DNA of 64,000 bases from Verrucomicrobiota bacterium (GCA_022710935.1 JAKLFY010000019.1:1-64000); one strand, 5' to 3'. Shown: positions 16,308 through 25,764, counted from the first letter of the stretch. A program made the numbers and translations. The notes: generated by a model not told the origin, from the letters alone.

Positions 16308-19300
16308 TCAGGCGAATTCCACGACCAAGCTCTGCCCGGCTTCAATCACGATGTCCTGATCGAAGCGAAGCTGGGCGTGTCCGCTGGCGGCGGCAAACTG
16401 GCACGGGACGTCGCGGCCGCCGACGCGGACCGTGGTGTCCGCGGGCGCCGCCCCGGGCCGCAGAGCGACCTCGATCTGTCTGATGGCCAGCCGTCCCCAG
16501 CGCACATTCAGCTCGTCGCGCTGCCGCCCCTCTTCGATGGTCTGCGCAAAGCTGCCCCAGCCCTCCGGCCCAGTGAAGAGACACTGGATTCGCTCCGGAC
16601 GGTACCGGGGTTCGAGACGCAGCGCCCGGGCCGGGCCGTCATACGTCCAGCCCGAGAGCGCCAGCAGCAGCGACCAGGACGACATCGCGCGGGCGTAATG
16701 GCCGCCGCACTCGATTTCGTTCCACGGGTTGCGCATGATCGGCCGGCGCGGGACGCCGTCGTACCGCTCGCGGGCGCCCTTGACGATGGCGAGGCCTTCG
16801 GTGAGGAGCCCTTCGTAGATCATGTGGGCGGCGACCTGGTACTCGATGCCGGTCCAGACTTCGTCCGAGTAGAGCATGACGTGGCCGGGGCGTCCGCCTT
16901 TTGGCCATGTGCAGATGATGAGGCCCTTGTCGTTGTCACCCGCAAAGGCGCGCGGCGCGTGTGTCCAGCCGGTGAGATCCGCTTTCCAGTTGTACTTGAA
17001 GACCGCCTCGAGCGCCGAGACAACCTTGTCCCGCGGGAACAGGTAACCCAAGCCGAGCTGGTGCGCCCACCATTGGCCGATGAGCTGGTCGCTCATGCAG
17101 CCGGGGCCGACCTCGCCGGGCATCTGCTCGTAGCCGGGCAGGTGTTGGCGGAAGTACTCGCCGTCCCAGCAGAGCTCGATCAGCCTGGCTTGACCCCGCT
17201 CGAAAAGCGCGTGGAAGCGGTCGGCACTGGCGGTGTCGCCGACGCGGCGCGCCCATTCCTCGCCGGCGCGCAACGCCGCCAGGTAATAGCCGCTGATGAA
17301 CGTGGTGACGCCGTGCAGCGCTTCGTCGTAGGTGTTCCACTGATCGTCTTCGAGATAGCCGGACGGCGCGCCCCCGTGGGACTTGGCGTCGCGCTCGATG
17401 AGGTAATCGACCGCTCGGCGGACGTGGGGCCAGTAGTCCTGGAAGAACGATCCGTCGGGAGTGTTCAGGGCTTCGCGATAGGCCTTAAGGATGCAGCTCG
17501 CATGGCCGTCGGCGAAGGGCTGTTCGCCGGTCGGGCGGGGCGGGGACGGGACGTCGGTGCGATTGTTGACGCCGCCGTCCTTGCGCTGCTGGTGTTTGAA
17601 ATCGATGCGGCGCATCTCGCGTTCGAGATCGGGGAACAGCCGCGCGAGGGTTTGTTCGTAGCCCCAGACGTGGGTGCAGGTCGGCTGGCAACAGCCGTTC
17701 GAGCCTTCCCAGCCGTAGATGTCGCCGTTGGCGATGCGGAACACGACGCCGATATGCCGGAGGATGGCGGCGTTTGCGGTCAGGCAGTCCAGGAGCCACG
17801 CCGGCAGCGTGCTCTCGTAGAGGGTGCGTCGGAACAGGTCGGTTTGGGCGCGCCACGCGGCCAGGCTGGCCGACGCCTCCTTCAGAACGGCGCGCGCGTC
17901 GGGCCAGCGGGTGGCGTAGTGACACCCCATCCAGACCCCCTGGGCGTTGTACTTGTTCGGGTAATGCCAGGCCAGGAGGAACGGCACATCGAGGCGCGCG
18001 TTGGGCGCGACGGTCACGCTGGTGGCCACGGCGCCGGTGGTTGTTCGCCCCGCGGGCGTGGGTGCGCTGGGGGCTGCGTGGGTGTCCGACGGCCAGCGTC
18101 CATCCTTGGCGAAGGTGTTCCAGGCCTCAGCCCAATCGCCGATCGCGGGCGCGGTTGTCACCTCGCCTTCGAGCGCGGCAAGCGCCATCGAGCCGAATCC
18201 GGGCGCCTGGATCGATTGACCGCGCAGCGGTTTGTACCTGGCTCCGGCCAGTTCACAGAGGGTGGCGTATGCGCCCTGCCGGGCCGACACGGTCCCGGCA
18301 GCGTTCGGGCGCAGGACCGGACCCGATGCAAGAACGACACGCCCCTTCCCGAGCGGGCGCTCGTAGAGATTGAGTCCGGCCGCCGTGGCCTGGGACTGGG
18401 CGCCCTCGCGCAGGGTGACCCCGGCGAACCCGAGGGTGTTGGGATCCCCGGGCGCGCGGTCCGCGACCGCCCGGACCTCGGTGCAGCGGATGGGCAGGAG
18501 TTCCTCGAGCAAGGCCAGGGTGGCGCGATTGGCCGGATGATCCGAGAACTCGATCTGATCCACATTCACGTGGCCCCAGCCGCCGGTGGCCTCGTCGACA
18601 ATCTCGAGCTGGGCCGACTTGCCCGCGTGCTCGCTCACGTCCCACGACGCCGGTTCGAGGCGCTCGTTGTCTTTGCCCGAAGCCCGCCGCACGACCTGGC
18701 CGTCGATGACCAGGCGCAGTTGGGTGTCGGCGTGGGACCCGCCCCCGATGAGGAAGCGGATGAAGCGGCGTTCGATGGCGAACGCGCGGCTTGTCGCCTT
18801 GCCTCGCGTGCCGTCGCCGTCGAGATACGTGTTGACCAGGCCGCGTCCCAAAAAACCCGAGACGCGCTGTTGATTGGGCAGCGTGCCGCCCGCGGGCTTT
18901 GTTCCGAACGCCGTCCCGCCGAGTGTCCATTGGTCGTAGCCGTGCTCGAAGTCCTCGAAGAGGATGTCGGGGCGGCCCGAGGTGGGGCTCAGCGATTGCC
19001 CCCCTGTGGCGGTTGCATACTGGGCCACCAGCGGCAGCGTGGCGCCCGCAAAGACAAGCGTCGCTCCCTCCTGCACGGCGTCGCGCGCGGCCCGGAGTTG
19101 CGCGGCGGGGAAGTCGGCGGCGGGCTCCTCGATCCAGACGACCCTCGATTCGGGCGCATCCGATGCCGCCGCCTTGGCCAGGCCTTCGAGCGGTTCGACG
19201 CGCAGGTTGTCCGGGCGATCGGGCGGCGGGTTCTTCAGGGCCGCGAGGTTCGAGCTGATGAACAGCCGGACCGGACGGTCCAGCGTCGCCGCTTCACCCG

Positions 19301-20081
19301 GCTGAGCCTGGAAGAAGAGCCCTTTGGCGGCGCCTTCGGCGCATGGTTCGTTGATGTTGCCGCCGAAGTTGGAATGCCGGTCGCCGTCGATCGGGTCGAT
19401 GGCATCGTAGCCGACAGGGTTCTGGAGGAAAGAGGCGAGCGACACCGTCTGCGTCTGGGCGGAGCGGTTGGTGATGCGGAAGATCAGGGCGGCCACCGGA
19501 ACGGATGAGAGGGCGGCGTCGAGGGGCGCAAAGGGGCTGAACGCCTCGAGTTCGAGTTCGACCGGCAGGTCGGGCTCGATGTAGCGGAGCCGGGCGACGG
19601 GATACTCGACCGCCATCTCGACGCGCGGCACGCGCGGGGCCGCGGGTCCTCCGGCGGTCTGGAGCAGCCGGGCCACCCCGCCGACACGCACGGCGAAATG
19701 GAAGGGAACGAGCCCGTCGCGCAGGGTGTTGAACAACTGCCACATGGTGAATTGGCCGTCCGAGCCGATCTCGATGTTCCCGGTGCCGATCCCGCCCAGG
19801 TGCATCCGCGCATCGGTGTGGACGGCGGAGCGGTAGACCGCTCCGGACGCCGGCGCGGTGAGGGCGCGGGTCCAGGCCTCGAGTTCGGCCGCCGACAGCG
19901 GCGCGCGCAGCCAGGCCGGCGCGGTCAGGAGGCCTGCCGCCCCGGCCGCCGTGCGCCCGAGGAACGTCCGGCGATTGACGGGATCGAATGCCGGGGCACA
20001 GGATCCGGAGCATTGGCATCGGCGCCTGTGTTGAGGAGCGCCCTCGGAAAGGTCGGGGCGGGATTCGGGGGATGGTTTCAT
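16308..20081 (-). CDS. Giant Tat-exported GH116-family glycoside hydrolase with inserted domain
   Basis: This is a very long secreted enzyme (1257 aa; GH116 proteins are usually 750-950). The N-terminus holds a twin-arginine signal NRRTFLGRTAAGAAGLLTAP near 36-55. A GBA2-like N-terminal beta domain follows (GGIGTGNIEIGSDGQF). Between about 350 and 540 lies an insertion containing LFEDFEHGYDQW, RFLIGGGSHADTQLR and EIVDEATGGWGHVNVDQ, a module otherwise seen beside GH32-type enzymes in this phylum. The C-terminal (alpha/alpha)6 barrel has GSNGCCQPTCTHVWGYEQ, the YLEDDQWNTYDEALHG segment and NPWNEIECGGHYARAM. GH116 enzymes cleave beta-glucosides, beta-xylosides or N-acetylglucosaminides; specificity cannot be told here. 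Confidence 0.88.
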   Translation of the reverse strand: MKPSPESRPDLSEGAPQHRRRCQCSGSCAPAFDPVNRRTFLGRTAAGAAGLLTAPAWLRAPLSAAELEAWTRALTAPASGAVYRSAVHTDARMHLGGIGTGNIEIGSDGQFTMWQLFNTLRDGLVPFHFAVRVGGVARLLQTAGGPAAPRVPRVEMAVEYPVARLRYIEPDLPVELELEAFSPFAPLDAALSSVPVAALIFRITNRSAQTQTVSLASFLQNPVGYDAIDPIDGDRHSNFGGNINEPCAEGAAKGLFFQAQPGEAATLDRPVRLFISSNLAALKNPPPDRPDNLRVEPLEGLAKAAASDAPESRVVWIEEPAADFPAAQLRAARDAVQEGATLVFAGATLPLVAQYATATGGQSLSPTSGRPDILFEDFEHGYDQWTLGGTAFGTKPAGGTLPNQQRVSGFLGRGLVNTYLDGDGTRGKATSRAFAIERRFIRFLIGGGSHADTQLRLVIDGQVVRRASGKDNERLEPASWDVSEHAGKSAQLEIVDEATGGWGHVNVDQIEFSDHPANRATLALLEELLPIRCTEVRAVADRAPGDPNTLGFAGVTLREGAQSQATAAGLNLYERPLGKGRVVLASGPVLRPNAAGTVSARQGAYATLCELAGARYKPLRGQSIQAPGFGSMALAALEGEVTTAPAIGDWAEAWNTFAKDGRWPSDTHAAPSAPTPAGRTTTGAVATSVTVAPNARLDVPFLLAWHYPNKYNAQGVWMGCHYATRWPDARAVLKEASASLAAWRAQTDLFRRTLYESTLPAWLLDCLTANAAILRHIGVVFRIANGDIYGWEGSNGCCQPTCTHVWGYEQTLARLFPDLEREMRRIDFKHQQRKDGGVNNRTDVPSPPRPTGEQPFADGHASCILKAYREALNTPDGSFFQDYWPHVRRAVDYLIERDAKSHGGAPSGYLEDDQWNTYDEALHGVTTFISGYYLAALRAGEEWARRVGDTASADRFHALFERGQARLIELCWDGEYFRQHLPGYEQMPGEVGPGCMSDQLIGQWWAHQLGLGYLFPRDKVVSALEAVFKYNWKADLTGWTHAPRAFAGDNDKGLIICTWPKGGRPGHVMLYSDEVWTGIEYQVAAHMIYEGLLTEGLAIVKGARERYDGVPRRPIMRNPWNEIECGGHYARAMSSWSLLLALSGWTYDGPARALRLEPRYRPERIQCLFTGPEGWGSFAQTIEEGRQRDELNVRWGRLAIRQIEVALRPGAAPADTTVRVGGRDVPCQFAAASGHAQLRFDQDIVIEAGQSLVVEFA

Positions 20082-20174
20082 GATTGTGATGTGCCGTTAT
20101 TCTAAAGGATCGGCCCCCGGCGTCAAACCGGCTCTCCGGCGCAGCCGGCAATTCTCGTTTCTCGTCGCGTCCAG

Positions 20175-20305
20175 TGCATCTGGAGGTTGTCGGTGGGAAT
20201 CGAGTTTGCGCCGCGTGGGGGCACGCGGCCTACACCGGGAGTCTCCATCCGGTGCAGGCCCGGTGCCCTCACCGGGCGACAGAACACCGACAACAACCAG
20301 ATGCA
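20175..20305 (+). repeat. ~131-bp inverted-repeat element, copy 1
   Basis: The ends are TGCATCTGGAGGTTGTCGGT and ACCGACAACAACCAGATGCA, imperfect inverted repeats of 20 bp. Two internal hairpins (GCCGCGTGGGGGCACGCGGC and GGCCCGGTGCCCTCACCGGG) follow. Other copies are at 43095-43226 (inverted), 45994-46125 and 61251-61567, with a fragment at 33543-33606. No coding capacity is seen, so it resembles a MITE or a large REP-type element. It lies in the 370-bp gap between the GH116 gene and the next oxidoreductase gene, which otherwise shows nothing. Confidence 0.85.
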
Positions 20306-20451
20306 CCGCGTCGAGTCTGCCGCGCCGCGAGGCTTGACCCTGATGATCGCCCGTCTCACCATGTCGGCGCAACGGGCCGCCGCGAAACCAACCACGGTAG
20401 AGAGACGAGTCGACCAGACGTCGCGAGGGCAGCCCTGAGCGGAGACGAATC

Positions 20452-21732
20452 ATGAGTGCAATCGACAATCAAATGAACAGGCGGCGGTTTCTCAAACGAA
20501 CATTCCCGGTCGGCGCCATGCTGTTGGCCCCCCAAATCGTGGCTCCATCGGTCCTGGGCAAGGGCGGGGGCGTCGCCCCCAGCGAGCGCGTGGTGCTGGG
20601 CGGCATCGGGATTGGCGGACGCGGCTCCTACGTCCTGGGCTGCTTCCTGCAGGAACCGGATGTGCGTTTCGTGGCGATCGCCGAGGTGAAGGCCCAGCGG
20701 CGCCAGGCGGTGAAGCAGATGGCCGACACCCGGTACGGCAACACCGATTGCGCCACCTATCGCGATCTGAGGGAATTGCTGGCCCGGAGCGACATCGACG
20801 CGGTCCTGATCGCCACGGGTCCCAACTGGCACGCCGCGGCCTCGATGCTGGCGGCGCGGGCCGGCAAGGACGTGTACTGCGAGAAGCCGTGTGCCAAGAC
20901 AATCATGGACAGCCTCGCCCTGGCGGACACGTTCCGGCGGACGGGCCGCGTGTTTCAGGCGGGCACCCAACGGCGGAGCCTGCCGAATTTCGCGTATGCA
21001 GTGGACCTGGCCCGGCGCGGCAGGCTGGGCAAGCTCAAGACCGTCCACGCGCACCCTGCCGGACTCGAGACGAAGATGAGCGGGTGGCTTCCGGCGGAGA
21101 CCGAACCTCCCAAGGAAGAGGTCGATTGGGATTTGTACCTGGGGCCTGCGGCATGGCGGCCCTTTAATCGCCGGCTCCTCGACGGCTTCAACTTCGAGAA
21201 GGGCGGCGGGATGGTCGGCGGCGGCTGTCTCGAGTGGGGTTCGCACTGCGTTGACCTCTGCCAATGGGCCAACGACACCGACGACACGGCTCCGATCGAG
21301 TACGAGCGCAAGGGCGACCGGCTCCACGCCCGCTATGCCAACGGGGTCGAGTTGGTGGTCCGCAACGACGGCTGGCTGCCGCTGGGATCCTGCCCGGTCC
21401 GTTTCGAGGGCGAAACCGGCTGGGTGGAGACGGGCGACAACGGCGATCTGGTGGCCAGCGACGACGCCCTGCTGGCCGGCAAAGGGGTCCGGATCTCGGG
21501 CTACCCGGCCGATTTCCACGTGCGCAACTTCCTCGATTGCGTCAAGACGCGCGGTCAACCCCGCGCCAACGCCGATGTGGCCTGCTGGTCGCACATCACA
21601 TGCAACGCCGCCAACATCGCGCTTTTCCTGGATCGGAAGGTCCAATACGACCCCAAGAAGAACGAGTTCATCAACGACGAGGAGGCCAACCGGCTGCGCG
21701 GGGAGGCGTGGCGCGAACCGTGGCAAGCCTGA
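20452..21732 (+). CDS. Tat-exported Gfo/Idh/MocA family oxidoreductase
   Basis: This predicted periplasmic NAD(P)-dependent oxidoreductase (426 aa) has a twin-arginine signal NRRRFLKRTFPVGAMLLAP at about 7-25. The dinucleotide-binding motif GIGIGGRGSY (about 46-55) and the catalytic DVYCEKPCAK segment (near 140-149) identify the superfamily. The C-terminal part carries DWDLYLGPA and GGGCLEWGSHCVDLCQWA, the alternate substrate-domain signature of Planctomycetes/Verrucomicrobia members. The HEAT-repeat gene starts 44 bp downstream on the same strand, suggesting co-expression. Substrate is unknown. Together with DUF1080 it could belong to an exported keto-sugar pathway, an inference from phylum-wide association only. 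Confidence 0.92.
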   Translation: MSAIDNQMNRRRFLKRTFPVGAMLLAPQIVAPSVLGKGGGVAPSERVVLGGIGIGGRGSYVLGCFLQEPDVRFVAIAEVKAQRRQAVKQMADTRYGNTDCATYRDLRELLARSDIDAVLIATGPNWHAAASMLAARAGKDVYCEKPCAKTIMDSLALADTFRRTGRVFQAGTQRRSLPNFAYAVDLARRGRLGKLKTVHAHPAGLETKMSGWLPAETEPPKEEVDWDLYLGPAAWRPFNRRLLDGFNFEKGGGMVGGGCLEWGSHCVDLCQWANDTDDTAPIEYERKGDRLHARYANGVELVVRNDGWLPLGSCPVRFEGETGWVETGDNGDLVASDDALLAGKGVRISGYPADFHVRNFLDCVKTRGQPRANADVACWSHITCNAANIALFLDRKVQYDPKKNEFINDEEANRLRGEAWREPWQA

Positions 21733-21776
21733 AACAACGCCCCAACCGCGAATCGACAATGCCATTTCACAAGACT

Positions 21777-23753
21777 ATGAAACACTACATCTCCCGAGTC
21801 GGGCAGCTCGTCAGCCTCGCCTTGTTTACGGCCAGCGCCGTCGCCCTTGGCCCGGCGCGCGCGGCCATGTTGGACCTCGATGCGCCTGCCGCCGAGCGCC
21901 AGCAGAAGCTCATCGCGCTGATCAAGTCCGACGCGCAGCCTGCCGAGAAGGCGCTCGCCCTCAAGCAGTTGGCCATTTGCGGCACCGCCGACGCCGTCCC
22001 GGCCCTGGCGGGCTTTCTCGGAAGCGAGGAATTCTCGACCTGGGCCCGGATCGCCCTCGAGGTCATTCCAGGCCCGGCGCCCGATGAAGCCTTGCGCGCC
22101 GCTCTGACCACCGTCCAGGGCCGGCCCCTGATCGGCGTCATCAGCTCGATCGGCGTCCGGCGCGATCCCAAGTCCGCCTATCCCCTCATCACCAAACTGA
22201 GACACCCCGACGCCCAGGTCGTGTCGGCAGCCGCCATCGCCTTGGGACATATTGGCGGCGACTCCGCGGCCCGGGCCCTCGAAATCGCCCTGGCCGAGAC
22301 CAGCGGCGCCACGCGCTCGGCCATCGCCGAAGGCTGCATCCTATGCGCCGAACGGTGGCGGGCCGAGGGGCAGGCGGCCAAGGCCATGGCGCTCTATGAC
22401 ACGGTGCGCAAGGCGGATGTGCCGCAACAGCGCGTGGCCGAGGCAACGCGCGGCGCGATTCTGGCCCGCGGTTCGGACGGCACGGCGCTTTTGCTCGAAC
22501 AACTGCGATCGCCCGACAAAGCCGTCTACAGCATCGCCCTGCGCGCCGCACGCGAACTGCCGGGAACGCAGGTCACCGAAGCCCTGGCATCCGCTGTGAA
22601 ACAGCTCGCTCCGGACAGGCAGTGGCGAGTGCTGCTCGCGCTGGCCGATCGCCGCGACGATGCCGTGCTGCCGGCGGTCAAAGCGTTCGCCAAGGACGGC
22701 CCCGCCGAACTGCGAGTGACCGCCCTGAACGTGCTCGAACACGTCGGCGACACATCGTGCATCCCGCTGCTCATCGACGCGGCGACCGTCGACGACCGGG
22801 CCGTGACCCAAGCCGCCAAAGCCTCCCTGGCCAGCCTCCACACCGGGAATGTCGATGCCGAGCTGCTGCGCCTCCTGCCGCAGGCCGCAGGCAAACAACG
22901 CCAAGTTCTGGTCGAGACGGCGTCCGCCCGGCGCATCGAGTCGGCGATCCCGGCCGTTTTGCGCTATGCCGCCGACGCCGATGCGGGTCTGCGCAAGGCG
23001 GCGTTCGAGGCGCTCGCCACTCTGGGCGGCCCGAAGGAAATGGGCGCCGTCGTTGACTTGCTCAAGTCGGCGACTCCGCAGGACCGCGACGCCCTCGAGC
23101 AAGCGCTGCTGGCGATCAGCGGACGGAGCGGGGCGGCCTTGGCGCCGACGCTCATGCCCCTGGCCGGCCACAGCGACCCCTCGCTCCGGGCCGTGGGCCT
23201 GCATGCCCTCGCGGCCGTCGGCGGTCCCGAAGCCCTGGCGGCGGTGAGAGAGGCTGTTGACGACCAGGAGCCATCCGTGCAGGACGACGCGGTGCGGACC
23301 CTGTCGACGTGGCCGAACAACTGGCCCGACGACAACGGTATTGCCGAGCCGTTGTTGGCGCTGGCGAAGTCGGGACGCAAACCGATGCACCAGGTGCTCG
23401 GGCTCCGCGGCTATCTCCAATACCTCCAGGGGACTAAGAACCTCGGGAATGACGAGAAGCTGGCGAAGGTGAGGGAGGCGATGCCGTTGATGAAATCGCC
23501 TGACCAGAAACAACTGGCCGCCGCCGTGCTCGGGGCCATCCCGGCGCCGGGAGCGATGGAGATGCTGGTGGGGTTCGCGGGCGATGCGGACACGGCCGAG
23601 GCGGCCTGCTCCGCGTTAACCGCCCTGGCGGTGAAGGACGCCCCCGAGTTCACCAAGGACCAGCGCCGCAAGGCCTTGCAGACCGTTCTCGAAAAGTCCA
23701 AGAACGACGGCACGCGCAAGCGCGCCGGTGAAGCGCTGAAGAAGATCCAGTAG
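21777..23753 (+). CDS. Exported HEAT-repeat protein
   Basis: A Sec signal (about residues 1-30, LVSLALFTASAVALGPARAA) precedes about 620 residues of tandem alpha-helical HEAT/armadillo-like repeats. They are visible from recurring patterns such as DAQVVSAAAIALGHIGGDSA, DAGLRKAAFEALATLGGPKE and DPSLRAVGLHALAAVGGPEAL. Such solenoids act as binding scaffolds; no catalytic domain is seen. It lies 44 bp after the oxidoreductase gene and ends at a strong palindromic terminator, so the two likely form an operon. I use the second ATG because it starts the signal peptide cleanly; an ATG six codons upstream (21759) is possible. Confidence 0.85.
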   Translation: MKHYISRVGQLVSLALFTASAVALGPARAAMLDLDAPAAERQQKLIALIKSDAQPAEKALALKQLAICGTADAVPALAGFLGSEEFSTWARIALEVIPGPAPDEALRAALTTVQGRPLIGVISSIGVRRDPKSAYPLITKLRHPDAQVVSAAAIALGHIGGDSAARALEIALAETSGATRSAIAEGCILCAERWRAEGQAAKAMALYDTVRKADVPQQRVAEATRGAILARGSDGTALLLEQLRSPDKAVYSIALRAARELPGTQVTEALASAVKQLAPDRQWRVLLALADRRDDAVLPAVKAFAKDGPAELRVTALNVLEHVGDTSCIPLLIDAATVDDRAVTQAAKASLASLHTGNVDAELLRLLPQAAGKQRQVLVETASARRIESAIPAVLRYAADADAGLRKAAFEALATLGGPKEMGAVVDLLKSATPQDRDALEQALLAISGRSGAALAPTLMPLAGHSDPSLRAVGLHALAAVGGPEALAAVREAVDDQEPSVQDDAVRTLSTWPNNWPDDNGIAEPLLALAKSGRKPMHQVLGLRGYLQYLQGTKNLGNDEKLAKVREAMPLMKSPDQKQLAAAVLGAIPAPGAMEMLVGFAGDADTAEAACSALTALAVKDAPEFTKDQRRKALQTVLEKSKNDGTRKRAGEALKKIQ

Positions 23754-23779
23754 ACAGCGCCAGACCTCCGACTGATGAA

Positions 23780-23818
23780 CCGATTCGATGTCACGATCGT
23801 GACATCGAATCGGTTTTT
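23780..23818 (+). terminator. Rho-independent terminator with perfect 34-bp palindrome
   Basis: The 34 bases at 23780-23813 are a perfect palindrome centred on GATC, followed by TTTTT and CTTTC. It begins 26 bp after the HEAT-repeat stop codon and separates that gene from the convergent RRM gene. The T-run is on the plus-strand side only, so it best serves the HEAT gene. Confidence 0.85.
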
Positions 23819-23871
23819 CTTTCTGTTTCTGGCGCCAGCCCGCCGTTCGAGCGGGCGGGGAAGGAAGCCGA

Positions 23872-24177
23872 TCAGGCCTCCATTTGGCTCTCGCCGCGGC
23901 GCGGCGACCGCTCGGGCCGCTCTTCGCGCGGCCGGGCGATGTTCACAGTCAGTTGGCGGCCCTGAAACTCCTTGTCGTGAAAGAGCTCGACGGCCTTGTT
24001 GGCCTCTTCCGCGGTCGAGAACTCGACGAATGCGAAGCCGCGTGACTTGCCGGTGTACTTATCCAGCATCAGGTTGCAGGAGGTGACCACACCGGCCTGC
24101 CCGAAATAGTCTTGCAGGTCGTTTTCGAGAGTATGATAGGAGAGGTTACCGACGAACAGTCTGCTCGCGTTGCTCAT
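23872..24177 (-). CDS. RRM-domain RNA-binding protein
   Basis: This small single-RRM protein (101 aa) resembles bacterial/cyanobacterial Rbp proteins, which bind RNA and are often cold-induced. RNP2 is LFVGNL near 8-13 and RNP1 is KSRGFAFVEF near 44-53, with aromatic residues in the expected places. The last 20 residues form a charged tail (PREERPERSPRRGESQMEA). The start is MSNASRLFVGNL; an upstream in-frame ATG at 24240 would add 21 residues not seen in the family. The long upstream region to acuC could hold a regulated leader, but I see no defined element. Confidence 0.93.
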   Translation of the reverse strand: MSNASRLFVGNLSYHTLENDLQDYFGQAGVVTSCNLMLDKYTGKSRGFAFVEFSTAEEANKAVELFHDKEFQGRQLTVNIARPREERPERSPRRGESQMEA

Positions 24178-24558
24178 AATGGCTATAAACCGCTCAAAGA
24201 AAACAGGGGGGACTGCACTCGCAGGATCACCGAAGCCCACTTGGATTGTATGCGGACATCTGTCACACCGACACGACTAATTCTTTGCGCAAGGCGCACC
24301 GTAGCAAAACCAAACAGGCCGTCAACCAGAGAATCGCAACTCAAAAAAGGTTGAGTAATTGGCAAAAAGGGTGAAGCCCGCCCCAATCGCCACTTCTTAC
24401 CGTTCATCCATGCCACTGTCGATCCGGGTTTCTCACCAGTGGACCGCTGTGCGCCATCGCAGCTCCGGCGTGTCTTCAGCCGACTGCGAGGAGGTGCTCC
24501 GTTTGCCTTTGGCCCGCGCGCAATCGCAACCGCCGGGGCTGAGGTCCCAGCCGCCCCG
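24178..24558. other. Divergent intergenic region between the RRM gene and acuC
   Basis: This 381-bp gap separates divergent genes, so it should contain both promoters. I see no convincing -35/-10 pair, riboswitch or repeat. Its GC content falls locally around 24280-24370 (for example CAACTCAAAAAAGGTTGAG, a 6-bp hairpin around an A-run), which is compatible with promoter function. Confidence 0.4.
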
Positions 24559-25764
24559 ATGAGCCCTATGCACGACCGGAGGGTGGCCTTCCTTTATTCG
24601 CCCGAGATCGAAGGCCTGGCCTATCCGCCGGACTGCCCCTTCAAGACCCAACGCGCCGGGCTCACCCGCCAGCGCCTGCTCTCCTTCGGCCTGCTGGGGG
24701 GGAGCGACTGCGTCGAGGTCCCGACGCGCCCGGCGACGCGCCCCGAACTCGAGGCCTTTCACGACCCTGCCTATCTGGATCAGCTCGAGCGGGCGGCGGG
24801 AGGCGACCTGACGGTCGAGGGGCTCCACATGGGGCTGGGCGGACCCGACACGCCGGTGTTTCGGGACCTGTTCGAGTACGGGCGCTGGGCTTGCGGGGCC
24901 GGGCTCGACGCGGCGGATCTTTTGATTGCCGGCAAGGCGACCGTCGCCTTCAACCTCCTCGGGGGGTTCCACCATGCCATGCCCGCCCGGGCGGGCGGGT
25001 TCTGCTATCTCAACGACGTCGTCCTCGCCTGCGAACGCCTGGCCGCATCCGGTCGGCGTGTGGTGTATCTGGACCTGGACGCCCACCATGGCGACGGGGT
25101 GCAGGAGGCCTTTTATCGGCGCCGCGACGTTCTCACGCTCTCGATCCACGAGAGCGGGCGCACGCTCTATCCGTGGGGCGGCTTCGAGTCGGAGATCGGC
25201 GAAGGACCCGGCCTGGGCTACAACGTGAATGTGCCTTTGCCTGCCGGGACGTACGACGAGGCCTTTCTGGGCGCCTTCCAAGCGGTGGCTGTCCCCCTTC
25301 TGGGCGCCTGCAATCCCGATGTCATTGTGCTCGAACTGGGCATGGACATTCTGGCTGGCGATCCGCTCACGCACCTTCAGATGACCAACAACGTGGTTGT
25401 GGATGTGGTCGAGCAGCTCATGAAGTGCGACCGCCCGGTGCTCGTGGCGGGCGGCGGCGGATACCACGTCGAGAACACCGTGCGAGGCTGGGCGTTGGCG
25501 TGGCGGACGTTTTGCGGTGAAGGAGATGAGGACGTCTGCAGCCTGGGGCTGGGAGGGGTGATGCTCGGCAGCAGCGAGTGGGCGGGTGGCCTGCGGGACC
25601 GGGCGCTGGTTGTGACCCAGGAGCAGCGTCAGGCGGTTGAACCCGAGCTGCGGGGCGCCATCGACAGACTTGCTCAAACCGTGTTCCCGCACCATGGTTT
25701 GCGCATTCCATCCGGTCCGGGCCGCGGCCCGGCCCGGGACGGCCAACACGAGCGACCGGTTTAG
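24559..25764 (+). CDS. acuC: AcuC-like histone deacetylase family protein
   Basis: This zinc-dependent Lys deacetylase (401 aa) is of the class I HDAC fold. Active-site residues are all visible: His138-His139 in GGFHHAMP, zinc ligands Asp174 and His176 in DLDAHHGDG, Asp263 in GMDILAGDPL and Tyr302 in GGGGYHVENT. In Bacillus, AcuC removes the acetyl group from acetyl-CoA synthetase and reactivates it. Here acs starts 42 bp downstream, so the enzyme-target pair is likely in one transcript. The C-terminal 60 residues are a less conserved extension. I start at the ATG before SPMHDRR; an earlier in-frame ATG at 24439 lies in low-complexity Arg/Ala-rich sequence. Confidence 0.92.
   Translation: MSPMHDRRVAFLYSPEIEGLAYPPDCPFKTQRAGLTRQRLLSFGLLGGSDCVEVPTRPATRPELEAFHDPAYLDQLERAAGGDLTVEGLHMGLGGPDTPVFRDLFEYGRWACGAGLDAADLLIAGKATVAFNLLGGFHHAMPARAGGFCYLNDVVLACERLAASGRRVVYLDLDAHHGDGVQEAFYRRRDVLTLSIHESGRTLYPWGGFESEIGEGPGLGYNVNVPLPAGTYDEAFLGAFQAVAVPLLGACNPDVIVLELGMDILAGDPLTHLQMTNNVVVDVVEQLMKCDRPVLVAGGGGYHVENTVRGWALAWRTFCGEGDEDVCSLGLGGVMLGSSEWAGGLRDRALVVTQEQRQAVEPELRGAIDRLAQTVFPHHGLRIPSGPGRGPARDGQHERPV

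Noticed and set aside
16377-19508. 1043-codon open frame on the plus strand opposite the GH116 gene
   Set aside because: It is the antisense shadow of a strongly supported gene in high-GC DNA. The translation is Arg/Gly/Val-rich and shows no domain.
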